Shown piece by piece: positions 1 through 9,557 of a DNA stretch of 60,000 nt (its first letter is position 1; the number at the start of each line of letters is the position of its first letter). The stretch is from Symbiodinium natans. Its lineage: Eukaryota > Sar > Dinophyceae > Suessiales > Symbiodiniaceae. The notes beneath the pieces are model-generated. The model made no database searches and was not told the origin of the DNA. It saw only the letters and a list, made by a program, of their open reading frames with translations. Where the stretch lies: contig CAJNDS010002537.1 in NCBI GenBank assembly GCA_905221605.1, positions 126,001 to 186,000 on the forward strand. Direction: 5' to 3'. Both the position numbers and the translations under genes were made by a program.

Positions 1-1108
1 AAAACCCTAGAAGCGGACGAGACCGTGACAGCCCAAAACCCCTAGAAGCGGACGAGACCGTGACAGCCCAAAAACCCTAGAAGCGGACGAGACCGTGACA
101 GCCCAAAACCCCTAGAAGCAGGACGAGACCGTGACAGCCCAAAACCCCTAGAAGCGGACGAGACCGTGACAGCCTAAAACCCCATGCAAAACCCCTACTG
201 TAGAAGCGGACGAGACCGTGACAGCCCAAAACCCCTAGAAGCGGACGAGCCCGTAAGAGCCCAACACCCCTAGAAGCAGACGAGACCGTGACAGCCCAAA
301 ACCCCTAGAAGCGGACGAGACCGTGACCCAAAACCCCTAGAAGCGGACGAGACCGTGACAGCCTAAAACCCCATGCAAAACCCCTACTGTAGAAGCGGAC
401 GAGACCGTGACAGCCCAAATTTCCCTAGAAACGGACGAGACCGTGACAACCTAAAACCCCAAAACCCCTAGAAGCGGACGAGACCGTGACAGCCTAAAAC
501 CCCAAAACCCCTAGAAGCGGACGAGACTGTGACAGCCCAAAACCCCTAGAAGCGGACGAGACCGTGACAGCCTAAAACCCCAAAACCCCTAGAAGCAGAC
601 GAGACTGTGACAGCCCAAAACCCCTAGAAGCGGACGAGACCATGACAGCCTAAAACCCCAAAACCCCTAGAAGCGGACGGACGAGCCCGTGACAGCCCAA
701 CACCCCTAGAAGCAGACGAGACCGTGACAGCCCAAAACCCCTGGAAGCGGACGAGACCGTGGCAGCCTAAAACCCCAAAACGCGAGACCGTGACAGCCCA
801 AAACCCCCAGAAGCGGACGAGACCGTGACAGCCTAAAACCCCAAAAACCCCTAGAAGCGGACGAGACCGTGACAGCCCAAAACCCCCAGAAGCGGACGAG
901 ACCGTGACAGCCTAAAACCCCAAAAACCCCTAGAAGCGGACGAGACCGTGACAGCCTAAAACCCCAAAACCCCTAGAAGCGGACGAGACTGTGACAGCCT
1001 AAAACCCCAAAGACCCCTAGAAGCGGACGAGACCGTGACAGCCCAAAACCCCTAGAAGCGGACGAGACCGTGACAGCCTAAAACCCCAAAACCCCTACAA
1101 GCGGACGA
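1..1108. repeat. Minisatellite, 34-36 bp unit
   Basis: About 30 imperfect copies of a unit built around AGAAGCGGACGAGACCGTGA. Some copies carry an extra CCTAAAACCCC stretch, so the array alternates between a short and a longer unit. It abuts the 3' end of the LINE-type element, so it is either that element's 3' tail or the repeat into which it inserted. No coding potential. Confidence 0.95.
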
Positions 1109-1261
1109 GGCGCTCATGCAAGGGAGGGTCCAGCAAACGGACCGTCACCGGAAGGCCGTCCATAATCTTGAAAAGCTCGGTGATGTCTTCGCGCTTATTA
1201 CGCTTATTACAAGTAGACCACAGGGTGCCAAAGCCCTAGAGGCCCATGTCGGCGGCAAGGA

Positions 1262-4200
1262 CTACTGCAAATCGTAGAACTCAGCAATCTTGGCAAGGCC
1301 AGTGATCGCCTGCGTCTCCCACTCAGCAGCACCAGCGCGCGCAGCAAGGCATGCCTCGCGAGCGCTGCGACGTGCACGAAGTCCAGCATGGGCCTTGGCA
1401 GCCCGATCAGCAGCATCGTTTAGAAACCTCGCCAAAAGCTCGCCCCCCGGAGGAGGCCGCCATCGTGTTGGCGCAAGTTTGCCATGGCTCGGAACCCAAT
1501 GTAGGGTGACCTCAATGCCCAAACCACATACAGCAGCTAAAAGGGCTTCCACCTCCGCAACCAAAAGAGTGGCCTGACCACGTCCAAAAGCAGTGTCAAT
1601 AGCAGACTTGCAGTCAGAGATGATCACAAGCCTACCAGACCCGGTGCAAGAACTGGCAGCAAGCAACAGCCGTCGAATGCCCTCAACCTCGGCACGGTAT
1701 GGAGACTGGTCTTCCCCAATGACTCCAGAAGCATGGGTGCCCCCACCATGAATGGCAACAGCCCACGCAGCGACCTCGGAGACAACACTGCCATCAGTGC
1801 CGACGGTCACGGTGCCCTTGTCGCGCAACAGCTTCTCGATGTCAACGGTGATGGCCTCGAGAACCTCGTCATCCCCAATGACGCACGGCGGCGCAGGGAG
1901 CTCAGGGACAACCCTGGCCAGCATGCGCTCCTCAACTCTGTTTTTAGGCGCCTCGCAACGAGGGCGCAAGTGCTCTGTGGCACTACACTGCCAAAGCAGG
2001 TGAGGCCTGCTCGGGAAAGAGGCCCCACACCCACATGTCTTGATCCGCTCGGCAGGGACACGTTGCTTAGCAGCCTTAGCCCACACTGAGCAACCAGTTG
2101 CCAAAGCAGAGTTTCGGACATGCCGATTGGCGGAAGCCTCATACGCTTTGCGATGTCCAGCATAAACACACAGAGAACCTGTGGGAACTGTAGGCAGTGA
2201 GAGGCCTTGGGCCAGGTCCTCCTCATCTCCGTCACGATGCAGCGACCTCCTCACGCGGACTGTAGCATCCAGGGCCGCGCGGCGATGCCAATCCACAAGC
2301 CATTCGTGTAGAAGCTTTTCAGAGTCGAAGCCCACATGGAAGGACCGAACATAGCCACGCTCGTCACGACGGCATATTCTGTCCCCTCGAGCCTCAATCC
2401 ACCACCCCAACTCGCAGATGACCTCGGCCGCGATTGGCAAAAGCTCAGGCCACCGCTGTGCAGCGAAGCGAATGGATGCATCCTCAATCCAACATGGTGG
2501 ATGACACACAAGAGAAATGGCAGCTCGCAACGCTGCCCACTTCCTGGCCATCCCTGGATCACAGTCCCATCCGAGGACCTCGAACAAAATAGCACTTGGA
2601 GTATCACAAGCAAGCCGATTGTTGGACATGGCGAGCACCGCACGTCGCAGTTGGCACACCTGAGTATCCTCAATGCTGGCAACCGCCCCAGCCCAGGACA
2701 TCATAGGCAGCACCAGTGAACGTATATGGAAAGCCTGGTGAGGGAGACACTCCGCCACGACCCGAATGCAAGTCAGCCGAGCATTGGCAACCTCAAAGGC
2801 GTAGCGAGCCAACCGGGGAAGACTGCCGCCTCGCAAGTCAAACTGGACGCCCAGGGTGGTGAGCACGCCCACATGCTTGTAGCCAAACTCCGCAGCTGTC
2901 CTCTCGCCCACATCGCCTCCTGAGGACGCTACCAGACATTTCTGATAGTCGCAATGGAAGTCAAAGGCTGTATCGAAACGATCACTCCAGGATTTTGCCT
3001 CAAGAAGTGCGGAAAGGGAATGGCTCCATATATTTCTGTCGTCAACGAAACACATGGATTCAGCATTACTGCGTGAGATCAGGTCGGTCCAAATAACCAT
3101 GATGGCTGCCCCCATCAAGGGCGAAAGCGGGTCGCCCTGCGCCATGCCTCTGCTCACCGGCTTCCAGCTTTCGCTGACCCGTCCGCCAGCCGCAAATAGA
3201 CGCCACTGCTCAGACATCAAAGACTGCATGAAGCGTCTCAAAGCCATGGGGGCCTGCAAGTGAGCCAGTACCTGTTGAAGGTGCGTGCCATGAACGGAGT
3301 CAAAGAACTTGGTGATGTCCTGACCCACAAAGACGCAATCGCCGTCGGACGCTGCATCAATGAGCCGGATAAAAGCATCACGAGTGGAGCGATGGTGCAC
3401 TCCACCTAATATCCGATGGTTCAGCCATGTGTCTGCCCAGCCACGCAGCTCCTTAACAAGCACGCTGGAGCCGATGCGATAAGCAATGCTGAGTATGGAT
3501 ATTGCCCGAAAACCTCCAAGTGGCTTTGCCACTAAAGCCACACGCGCCTCGCGCCATCTGCATGGAAGGGATGCCACCTGATAAGCTCGTCGCCAAAGAT
3601 CACTGAGCGCCTGCCAGAACGGGGCAGGCAGCGCCAGGAAGTGCTCAATCTCCCAGCCGTCAGGCCCCCCAGCTCGCGCACGCATCTTGCGCGCAGCACG
3701 AAGTAAGCGGTCCGGCGCGAAAGAAGGTGAGTCCCCCTCAAAGGTCGGTCGAGCATCCAAGGACTGCAGCACTTCGCGCACAGGCTCATCGTTCACCGGA
3801 CCTGTAGTCCACAACGGAATCCAAGTTGCCTCGGCCTGACGGATCATCTCCACTGGATGTATGGCCTTCCGGCTAAGCACAGCACAGTCAGAGATCTTCG
3901 GAGTCACCAGGCCACACTTCAACGTTGCTCGTTTCTTGATCCAATTGGACTGCTTCCGCACTGAAGTACGCATGGTAGAGCGCCACTTCTTCAAGGCCTG
4001 AGCACGCTCTTGACTTGCAACCTCCTCGACGTGCCCTCTGAGCCAGTCGCATTGCTGCTCCATGGTGAAGTAGTGCAGCTCATGTAACCAAGCATAGGAG
4101 TCCACAAGCCCCTGGGCAGCACATGCAATCTTATCACGTAATCTGAGATCATGTGGCTGTCGGGCGAGTTGGTCAAGACGACGACTCATCCTCCGCAACC

Positions 4201-5140
4201 TGACCAGACCAACACTCTCAAATTGCTTAGCCGCCTTACTTCTATGGCATTCCTTCCGAGGACGCCAGGCTGAAGAACGAAGGACACCTTTGCTGGCCCC
4301 TCCATCTCCCAACACCGCCTCAGCAACGTTGGAAAGGTAGACCCAAGCACCATCGACATCATGGTTGGATAGCAAGGCCTGGAAGTGGCTGTCATCCCAA
4401 GCGGCATTCCAAGTGTCCACAGTCACTGGGTCCACGGACAAGCACCGACGCGGCGGCACAGAATAACCCCGAGGCTCCTCGAAGTCGAATTCATAGCGCA
4501 CCGCAACATGGTTGGCAACACCTTGGTAGTGATCCACCACTTTGGGCAACAAGCGACCCGTGCCCAAACCATAGTCAATGCGTCTGACTCCACCAGCAGT
4601 ACCAGGAAGTGGGCCCTCAGCCTGAAATGGCATATCAAGAGAGTGACAAAGGCCAGCCGCTAATCTGCGAGCCATGGGGCCCTCATCCGTCGTGACATTG
4701 AAATCTCCCAACACCAGCCACTCAAGGCCAGTACCTTGGAGAGATTCAATGACCTGCTCAGCATGCCTAGCCGCACCCTCGGTATCGGAGGCATATCCAT
4801 AAATGGACGCAATCGCAAGCTTGCGAGCACCAGTACCAAAGTTGAGCTCAAAGACAACAGCAGAGTATCGTGATTGATCGGTAACATTAGGGAGGTGTAG
4901 GCCTTGCCCTGGATTCCGAGAAAGAATCGCGGTGCGGGACTTCCCATCCTGGCCCACATTCAGGTAGGCGTAGAATCCACACTTTTGCCACGAAGCAATC
5001 CAAGAAGCTGCGCTGGCATCTTGGATATCAACCTCCTGCAAGCAAACAATCTCGGAGATACAATGCTGCAGGAACGAAGTGATCACTGGAATCTTGGCCA
5101 CCCCCATTCGCCCGACGTTCATCGTAGTGAGTCTCGTCAT
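1262..5140 (-). CDS. LINE ORF2: AP endonuclease - reverse transcriptase - RNase H
   Basis: 1,292 residues from the ATG at 5140, which overlaps the ORF1 stop as ATGA. Order of domains: an AP-endonuclease/exonuclease-phosphatase domain (about 1-220) with QEVD near 35, GDFN near 145 and RRID near 187; reverse transcriptase (about 470-760) with the first catalytic Asp in QDITKFFDS near 608, the AQGDPLSPL box near 667 and the FVDD catalytic pair near 698; a C-x-C...H...C knuckle; and RNase HI (about 1110-1250) with GTDGS, the Glu of YRAEVEG, the Asp of ISDCKSA and the FLNDAADRAA end. All four RNase H acidic residues are present. It would nick the target and reverse-transcribe element RNA. The last helix of the endonuclease reads ANHVAV where SDH is usual, an odd substitution at a catalytic position. 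Translation probably depends on reinitiation after ORF1. Confidence 0.93.
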   Translation of the reverse strand: MTRLTTMNVGRMGVAKIPVITSFLQHCISEIVCLQEVDIQDASAASWIASWQKCGFYAYLNVGQDGKSRTAILSRNPGQGLHLPNVTDQSRYSAVVFELNFGTGARKLAIASIYGYASDTEGAARHAEQVIESLQGTGLEWLVLGDFNVTTDEGPMARRLAAGLCHSLDMPFQAEGPLPGTAGGVRRIDYGLGTGRLLPKVVDHYQGVANHVAVRYEFDFEEPRGYSVPPRRCLSVDPVTVDTWNAAWDDSHFQALLSNHDVDGAWVYLSNVAEAVLGDGGASKGVLRSSAWRPRKECHRSKAAKQFESVGLVRLRRMSRRLDQLARQPHDLRLRDKIACAAQGLVDSYAWLHELHYFTMEQQCDWLRGHVEEVASQERAQALKKWRSTMRTSVRKQSNWIKKRATLKCGLVTPKISDCAVLSRKAIHPVEMIRQAEATWIPLWTTGPVNDEPVREVLQSLDARPTFEGDSPSFAPDRLLRAARKMRARAGGPDGWEIEHFLALPAPFWQALSDLWRRAYQVASLPCRWREARVALVAKPLGGFRAISILSIAYRIGSSVLVKELRGWADTWLNHRILGGVHHRSTRDAFIRLIDAASDGDCVFVGQDITKFFDSVHGTHLQQVLAHLQAPMALRRFMQSLMSEQWRLFAAGGRVSESWKPVSRGMAQGDPLSPLMGAAIMVIWTDLISRSNAESMCFVDDRNIWSHSLSALLEAKSWSDRFDTAFDFHCDYQKCLVASSGGDVGERTAAEFGYKHVGVLTTLGVQFDLRGGSLPRLARYAFEVANARLTCIRVVAECLPHQAFHIRSLVLPMMSWAGAVASIEDTQVCQLRRAVLAMSNNRLACDTPSAILFEVLGWDCDPGMARKWAALRAAISLVCHPPCWIEDASIRFAAQRWPELLPIAAEVICELGWWIEARGDRICRRDERGYVRSFHVGFDSEKLLHEWLVDWHRRAALDATVRVRRSLHRDGDEEDLAQGLSLPTVPTGSLCVYAGHRKAYEASANRHVRNSALATGCSVWAKAAKQRVPAERIKTCGCGASFPSRPHLLWQCSATEHLRPRCEAPKNRVEERMLARVVPELPAPPCVIGDDEVLEAITVDIEKLLRDKGTVTVGTDGSVVSEVAAWAVAIHGGGTHASGVIGEDQSPYRAEVEGIRRLLLAASSCTGSGRLVIISDCKSAIDTAFGRGQATLLVAEVEALLAAVCGLGIEVTLHWVPSHGKLAPTRWRPPPGGELLARFLNDAADRAAKAHAGLRARRSAREACLAARAGAAEWETQAITGLAKIAEFYDLQ

Positions 5141-8100
5141 GAGGATGGGCACGTAGTCAGCGGCTTGCCCTCCAAGGCTCGTGAGGCGCGGTCAAAGATG
5201 CTATCCAACAAGTCCTCGGGGATGCCATGCTTGAGCTCCTTGGCCTCCTCGCGGTCATCATCGAGTCGGGCTCTGGAACTTTTCAGCCAACTCGGCGTGA
5301 ATGTGCCGCAGATGCTGTCATGCTTGACACGGTGCGCCACGACTGATGTGCAAGCCCCGCAATCTTTGCAACGCCATGCCGTACTGACCCGCAAAGCGCG
5401 AGGGCGATCCTGTGCCTTCTGGTTGAGCACTCTAGGCCAGTGAAAGGTCTCCCAACCCTCGATTTCCAAGCAGCCCTGTTTGCCCCTTTGGGCGAGTCCG
5501 GCATTCAATCTCCTCACACGAGCCTTCATGACATGGGGAGCCTTGCGAGCTCCCTGCGTAACGCACTGGCGCAAGTAGTCCTTCCGTGAGATGCGATGAC
5601 ACATGACGCGATGTTGGTCCCGGCCTGATGCGAATGCAGTCGAGGAGACCTGGCAACGTGTCCCCAACGGCAAGCCGAAATAGCACAAAGGGCAGCACCA
5701 ATCAAAGGCCTCGGTAGGGCTTAGCTCACGAAAGGCCCGTGTGTCCGCCACACGAACTCCCGGAAGGCCTTGTCCTTGATGGGAACGTTGGCAATGTTGT
5801 GTGCGAGCCTTGCACATGGCAGCACAAGTGGATTTCTGGATCACAAGCGGGCATAACTCACAAGACCATGTGTACCAACCCGCAATACGATATCGAGAAG
5901 GCCGAACACGTGAGCGATTGTCTCCACGTCCTGTCACCGCATCAGCGGAATCAAGAGCAGCGTCAGCATCAGCAAGGTTACCCACATCAATAGTCGATGC
6001 CATATCCGAAGGTAAAGCAGCTTGGTCAGGTTTCGTAACACGAGTGGCCTGCTTGGTGGACTCCTTTTTCACAGTCTTTGTGCGTCCACCTAGCGTGGAC
6101 CGTCCAATGGTTCGGCTATCTCCAGGACCTGACACCGTGCAGCCACCCAGCTTGCTAATGGTTTTGCCACCCAAGGTGCTAGGAACTCCACCTCGATCAG
6201 CGTGATCACCCAGTGTAGCAGGCGCAGCGCCCAACACAAAGGGCTGGGCGACCGCACCAATGAGCGCCTGGTAATGTTGCTTGTCGAACCATAATGCCAA
6301 CGGCGTGCCCTTAGCCTTGCCATTGAAGACCCTTACGCCATCATCATTCGGCCTGAAGACGAACACAGGTTGGGCCAGGGTATATGCCAGAGCTGCAATC
6401 TCCAGCGACCCACCCCAGGCACCATCTCGGCCAATGCGGCGGATGTACTCAGCAAAGCCCTCTTCACGGATGTCAACGTGCGTGGCCTCCGGCGCATCGC
6501 CCTTCCAGAAGCCCTCATAGTACTTGGCATGTGTTCTCAAGTGCGTCGCCGCTAAGACCCGGATCTCCATGGCTGTACGCTTGGAACGGCCCTGAGCGTG
6601 CAAGCAGTCTGCTATGGCATGAAATAGGCAATTGCCATTGCCCGGATTGTCCATCAACGTCATGCCGACGGGGGTGTCGACAGCAGCAGCAGGCTTGTGT
6701 CGCTTGCTCTCACTTGCCTCCGCATCATCAGGGGATTTGGTGACAGACTTGCCATCATCCAGACGAGGAACGTCTGCGCCACCATCAACCGGCATCGCCG
6801 CGGTAGTCGAAGTAGCACTGGGGCAGGGTAGCTTCCGCGTCGCAAACCTAGCCAGAGCCCCATCATCTGAATTCTTAGTCTTGACCTGCTTCTTGTCCTT
6901 CGCCGCTCCCTTGCAAAAGACCTGCTTCCACTCAATGGGGAGGACCTGAGCCGGACCAGCGGGCTTTTCACGACCCAGCCGTGTGAGCTCGATGGAGCCG
7001 TCAGTGATTTGCACAGCCTTGTAGTCAACATCCACCTGCATGACAGCACGGAAGGTCCACGAAGAAGTTTGCCGCCAAGGGGACCTCTCCTCCAGGACCA
7101 CGTCCCCAAAGCCGAGGCGCCCAATGAAGGCTTCGACATCCTCAAAGGCCCATTCCCTGGGCACACCCGCAGCCCGCCACAGTCTGCGCACAGTGCGGGG
7201 CCGAGATAAATCTTCCGGAGTTGCAGCCCGTCGAACACCAAGTTGACTTCGGCCCCTGGCGAGACCAAAGGTCGATCCAGCAGCAGTTTTGCGACAACGG
7301 TTGGCATACTGGTTCCACGATTCGGCTTCGTCCCATTCCACCCAATCAACAGCAAGGTCAGGTAGCCCTTCAAGCTTCTGGGACCTGCTAACGTTTGTGA
7401 CGAACCAGCGATCTGCACCATGGCGTGTTCCGCTGGCGGCGAAAGCTGCAGCAACCTTAGCCATTGGAACTCGCACCAAGCCCTCAACAGTAGCTTGCGA
7501 CCCGCCAGGCCCACGAGTAAGTTGCCATCGCCATGTATCACGCACATTGCCGAAGGCCTCCTGCGCCCATGTCCGAAAACGAGAACCGGGGTTCTTGGTA
7601 ATGGAGGCCCAGTCTTGATCGTTGTACACCCAGTCTGCATGCACCAACAAGACAGCAGTAGAGCCAGTCTGAGGCACGCTTGGAGCAGCCGTATCGGCCT
7701 TGAGGGAAGGCGCGTCCTCAGAACAGCGGCCAACAAAAGCAGTCATGACACGCAGCTGGCCCTTGTAGATGCCCGGCACTCGGGCCTCAGTCCACTCGAT
7801 CTCTTGGAAGTCGACGCGAGCCTCCTCAAGCTCGTTCTTCAAGCCCTTCAGTACCACGACACTGATGTCAGGAGCAACCTCAGCAGACTGGATGAAAGTA
7901 CGCAGGCCCTCCAAATCCTTTGCAGACGTGGGGTAGGCAACGTAGTCCGCCTTCGGGTCCTCAGCAATCTCGGCGAAGGAACCCACAACTCGTGGCTCAC
8001 CTTGCCAATCTGCAGCTCGTGGACACCAGTCATGAGGTCGAATGCTCTTGGTCTCAGATTGCTTGCCTTTTCCTTTGCCCTGGCCTTTGTCCTTGGCCCC

Positions 8101-9174
8101 AGGTGCCCCAGGGGAGGGCCATTGGTCGTACTCCTGCGGCTGCTTCTTCTTCTTCTTGCTTCGACGATGCTCGACCTCAATCCAGCGGCCATCATCTGAT
8201 GTTGGTTGGGCTGCAGAGGGGTTGGAGGAAAACGTCGAGGCTGCATGTGCAGCCTGATCCTCCCAAGGCGCCCACTCGTCCCACGTCCAGCCAGGTTGAG
8301 CACTTGGGGTGTGCCCCCAGCCTTGCTCATCATCCCAGGCCACTTCATGTGCACCATACGAGCTCCAGCCAGCCATTATCGCCTGCAAAGCAGCAAATGG
8401 ATCCGCAGGTCGTTGCCACAGCAAAGCTTCCAGCTGAGTGTAGAGCGCCTCAATCGGGTCATCAGCTCCATCTTCGGCACCATCATTCTCTTCTTCCTCC
8501 TCGCTCCACTGCTTCATGAGAGCCGCAAGGTCTGTAAGAAGACGTTCACTCCGCTTCCTGCGAGTGGTTTTGGCGCCCATGCCACCACCACCTCCACGGA
8601 GCTCATCAGCAGTACCATCCATCTCAACCTCTGCGAGGAATGCGGCAAGGTCAGCAAACAGGGCACGCTGCCGACCACCATGAATCGCCATCACTGCTCC
8701 CAAACCTAAGTCGCCAGAACAGCGTCGCAACGGACCACCACCGCCCAACACCAAGGTACGCGCCCATGCTTCAGGTCGCTTCCTCTTCCTCCATCGTGCC
8801 CTGCGCCCCCAAGCGAATCTGCGGGCACCAACACGTCTCGCCGCCCAAGCGACAGAATTGCGCCACGAGGCCAAGACCCGCCTGTACAATCGGGCTCGCC
8901 TGTGCAAAGGATTGACCGCCTTGGCCCCCTCAGCCGGCAGTGTAACTGCGGCACACGCCGCACTGGAACCATCAGATGCCACCTTAGCTCCCACAGCATC
9001 GGGCGGCCCTGCCAAAGCTCTTGCCTCAGCAGGCAGACTAAATGTCGCCTCAGCCCCCAAAGCCGTGGCTGACGAAAGAAAAGAGTCAAGCAGGCTCCCA
9101 AAATGGACAAGCCCCTCAAAGCACAGGAGGACCCCGTACATGTAGAGCACAAAAGTCCCCTCGAAGTCAAAGTT
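5137..9174 (-). CDS. LINE ORF1: gag-like protein with OTU-like protease domain
   Basis: First visible ATG at 9141 (1,334 residues); the frame is open up to the retroelement boundary at 9174. Visible parts: a hydrophobic start; a basic region; an acidic, Trp-rich low-complexity stretch; a Lys-rich run; then an OTU-like domain at about 828-965 with NGNCLFHAIAD (active-site Cys box) and DKQHYQALI (active-site His). A Ser/Thr/Gly-rich linker follows. Three Cys/His clusters lie near residues 1090-1125 (CELC...H), 1145-1185 (CCPLC...H...C) and 1255-1275 (CKDCGAC...H...C), probably nucleic-acid-binding fingers. Oddity: the usual DGNC box reads NGNC, so Asn stands where catalytic Asp is typical. The true N-terminus may lie beyond the inserted element, at 15889-15748. 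The protease could process the polyprotein or remove ubiquitin from it; that is inference. Confidence 0.85.
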   Translation of the reverse strand, partial: NFDFEGTFVLYMYGVLLCFEGLVHFGSLLDSFLSSATALGAEATFSLPAEARALAGPPDAVGAKVASDGSSAACAAVTLPAEGAKAVNPLHRRARLYRRVLASWRNSVAWAARRVGARRFAWGRRARWRKRKRPEAWARTLVLGGGGPLRRCSGDLGLGAVMAIHGGRQRALFADLAAFLAEVEMDGTADELRGGGGGMGAKTTRRKRSERLLTDLAALMKQWSEEEEENDGAEDGADDPIEALYTQLEALLWQRPADPFAALQAIMAGWSSYGAHEVAWDDEQGWGHTPSAQPGWTWDEWAPWEDQAAHAASTFSSNPSAAQPTSDDGRWIEVEHRRSKKKKKQPQEYDQWPSPGAPGAKDKGQGKGKGKQSETKSIRPHDWCPRAADWQGEPRVVGSFAEIAEDPKADYVAYPTSAKDLEGLRTFIQSAEVAPDISVVVLKGLKNELEEARVDFQEIEWTEARVPGIYKGQLRVMTAFVGRCSEDAPSLKADTAAPSVPQTGSTAVLLVHADWVYNDQDWASITKNPGSRFRTWAQEAFGNVRDTWRWQLTRGPGGSQATVEGLVRVPMAKVAAAFAASGTRHGADRWFVTNVSRSQKLEGLPDLAVDWVEWDEAESWNQYANRCRKTAAGSTFGLARGRSQLGVRRAATPEDLSRPRTVRRLWRAAGVPREWAFEDVEAFIGRLGFGDVVLEERSPWRQTSSWTFRAVMQVDVDYKAVQITDGSIELTRLGREKPAGPAQVLPIEWKQVFCKGAAKDKKQVKTKNSDDGALARFATRKLPCPSATSTTAAMPVDGGADVPRLDDGKSVTKSPDDAEASESKRHKPAAAVDTPVGMTLMDNPGNGNCLFHAIADCLHAQGRSKRTAMEIRVLAATHLRTHAKYYEGFWKGDAPEATHVDIREEGFAEYIRRIGRDGAWGGSLEIAALAYTLAQPVFVFRPNDDGVRVFNGKAKGTPLALWFDKQHYQALIGAVAQPFVLGAAPATLGDHADRGGVPSTLGGKTISKLGGCTVSGPGDSRTIGRSTLGGRTKTVKKESTKQATRVTKPDQAALPSDMASTIDVGNLADADAALDSADAVTGRGDNRSRVRPSRYRIAGWYTWSCELCPLVIQKSTCAAMCKARTQHCQRSHQGQGLPGVRVADTRAFRELSPTEAFDWCCPLCYFGLPLGTRCQVSSTAFASGRDQHRVMCHRISRKDYLRQCVTQGARKAPHVMKARVRRLNAGLAQRGKQGCLEIEGWETFHWPRVLNQKAQDRPRALRVSTAWRCKDCGACTSVVAHRVKHDSICGTFTPSWLKSSRARLDDDREEAKELKHGIPEDLLDSIFDRASRALEGKPLTTCPSS

Positions 9175-9320
9175 ATGCTTTCATGCAGAGCGCCCTCTTT
9201 TGCGGTCACTATGTCTCAGAACCTTGTGCTATGTCGTAGCGGTGCAAAAAGCCTGCAGCAGCCATGAGGCTGGCTTGAAGACCGTGAGAACTTTGAATCT
9301 GGCGTCGCCAGCTCTCACTC
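9175..9320 (-). repeat. B2, terminal split direct repeat
   Basis: 146 bp, the same as 9407-9552. It is the element's outer 3' end and finishes (minus sense) in GAAAGCAT next to the flanking AACTTTG. Confidence 0.95.
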
Positions 9321-9335
9321 GGGAGGGTGGGAGGG
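9321..9335 (+). other. G-quadruplex motif between A2 and B2
   Basis: GGGAGGGTGGGAGGG: four runs of three G with single-base loops, the most stable kind of G4 pattern. It fills exactly the gap between the B2 and A2 repeats. The element's sense strand carries the C-rich complement. Confidence 0.85.
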
Positions 9336-9408
9336 TCACTTGAGCAACCCCCCACGTCAGAAACGAGTTTCACTCAGCTTTACAGCATTCATGTGCACGC
9401 ACTCACAT
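9336..9408 (-). repeat. A2, internal copy of the split direct repeat
   Basis: 73 bp, the same as 15675-15747; it shares the dinucleotide AT at 9407-9408 with B1. The B1-A2 junction is what recombination of element ends through a circle would give. Confidence 0.95.
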
Positions 9409-9552
9409 GCTTTCATGCAGAGCGCCCTCTTTTGCGGTCACTATGTCTCAGAACCTTGTGCTATGTCGTAGCGGTGCAAAAAGCCTGCAGCAGCCATGAG
9501 GCTGGCTTGAAGACCGTGAGAACTTTGAATCTGGCGTCGCCAGCTCTCACTC
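9407..9552 (-). repeat. B1, internal copy of the split direct repeat
   Basis: 146 bp, the same as B2. It begins just after the stop codon of the RT-methyltransferase ORF. Confidence 0.95.
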
Positions 9553-9557
9553 CCATA

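Larger units (their letters stand above)
1109..9174 (-). mobile_element. LINE-type (non-LTR) retrotransposon with OTU-domain ORF1
   Basis: Two long minus-strand ORFs are coupled by an ATGA stop-start overlap. ORF1 carries an OTU-like cysteine protease domain and Cys/His clusters; ORF2 carries AP endonuclease, reverse transcriptase, a Cys/His knuckle and RNase H. The combination resembles APE-type LINEs. OTU-like proteases are known in a few LINE clades, such as Dualen/RandI of green algae. About 150 bp of possible 3' UTR (1109-1261) precede the minisatellite. The 5' end is not defined: a second retroelement lies directly upstream, and the ORF1 frame appears to continue on its far side at 15889-15748. 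Both ORFs are long and unbroken, so the copy looks young. Confidence 0.9.

Noticed and set aside
1-1108. Possible CRISPR array
   Set aside because: Units are continuous with no unique spacers; the context is eukaryotic.
1290-5000. Plus-strand and other-frame open readings opposite the LINE and recombinase-element ORFs
   Set aside because: They are shadows of GC-rich coding sequence; no motifs, while the minus-strand frames have complete domain sets.
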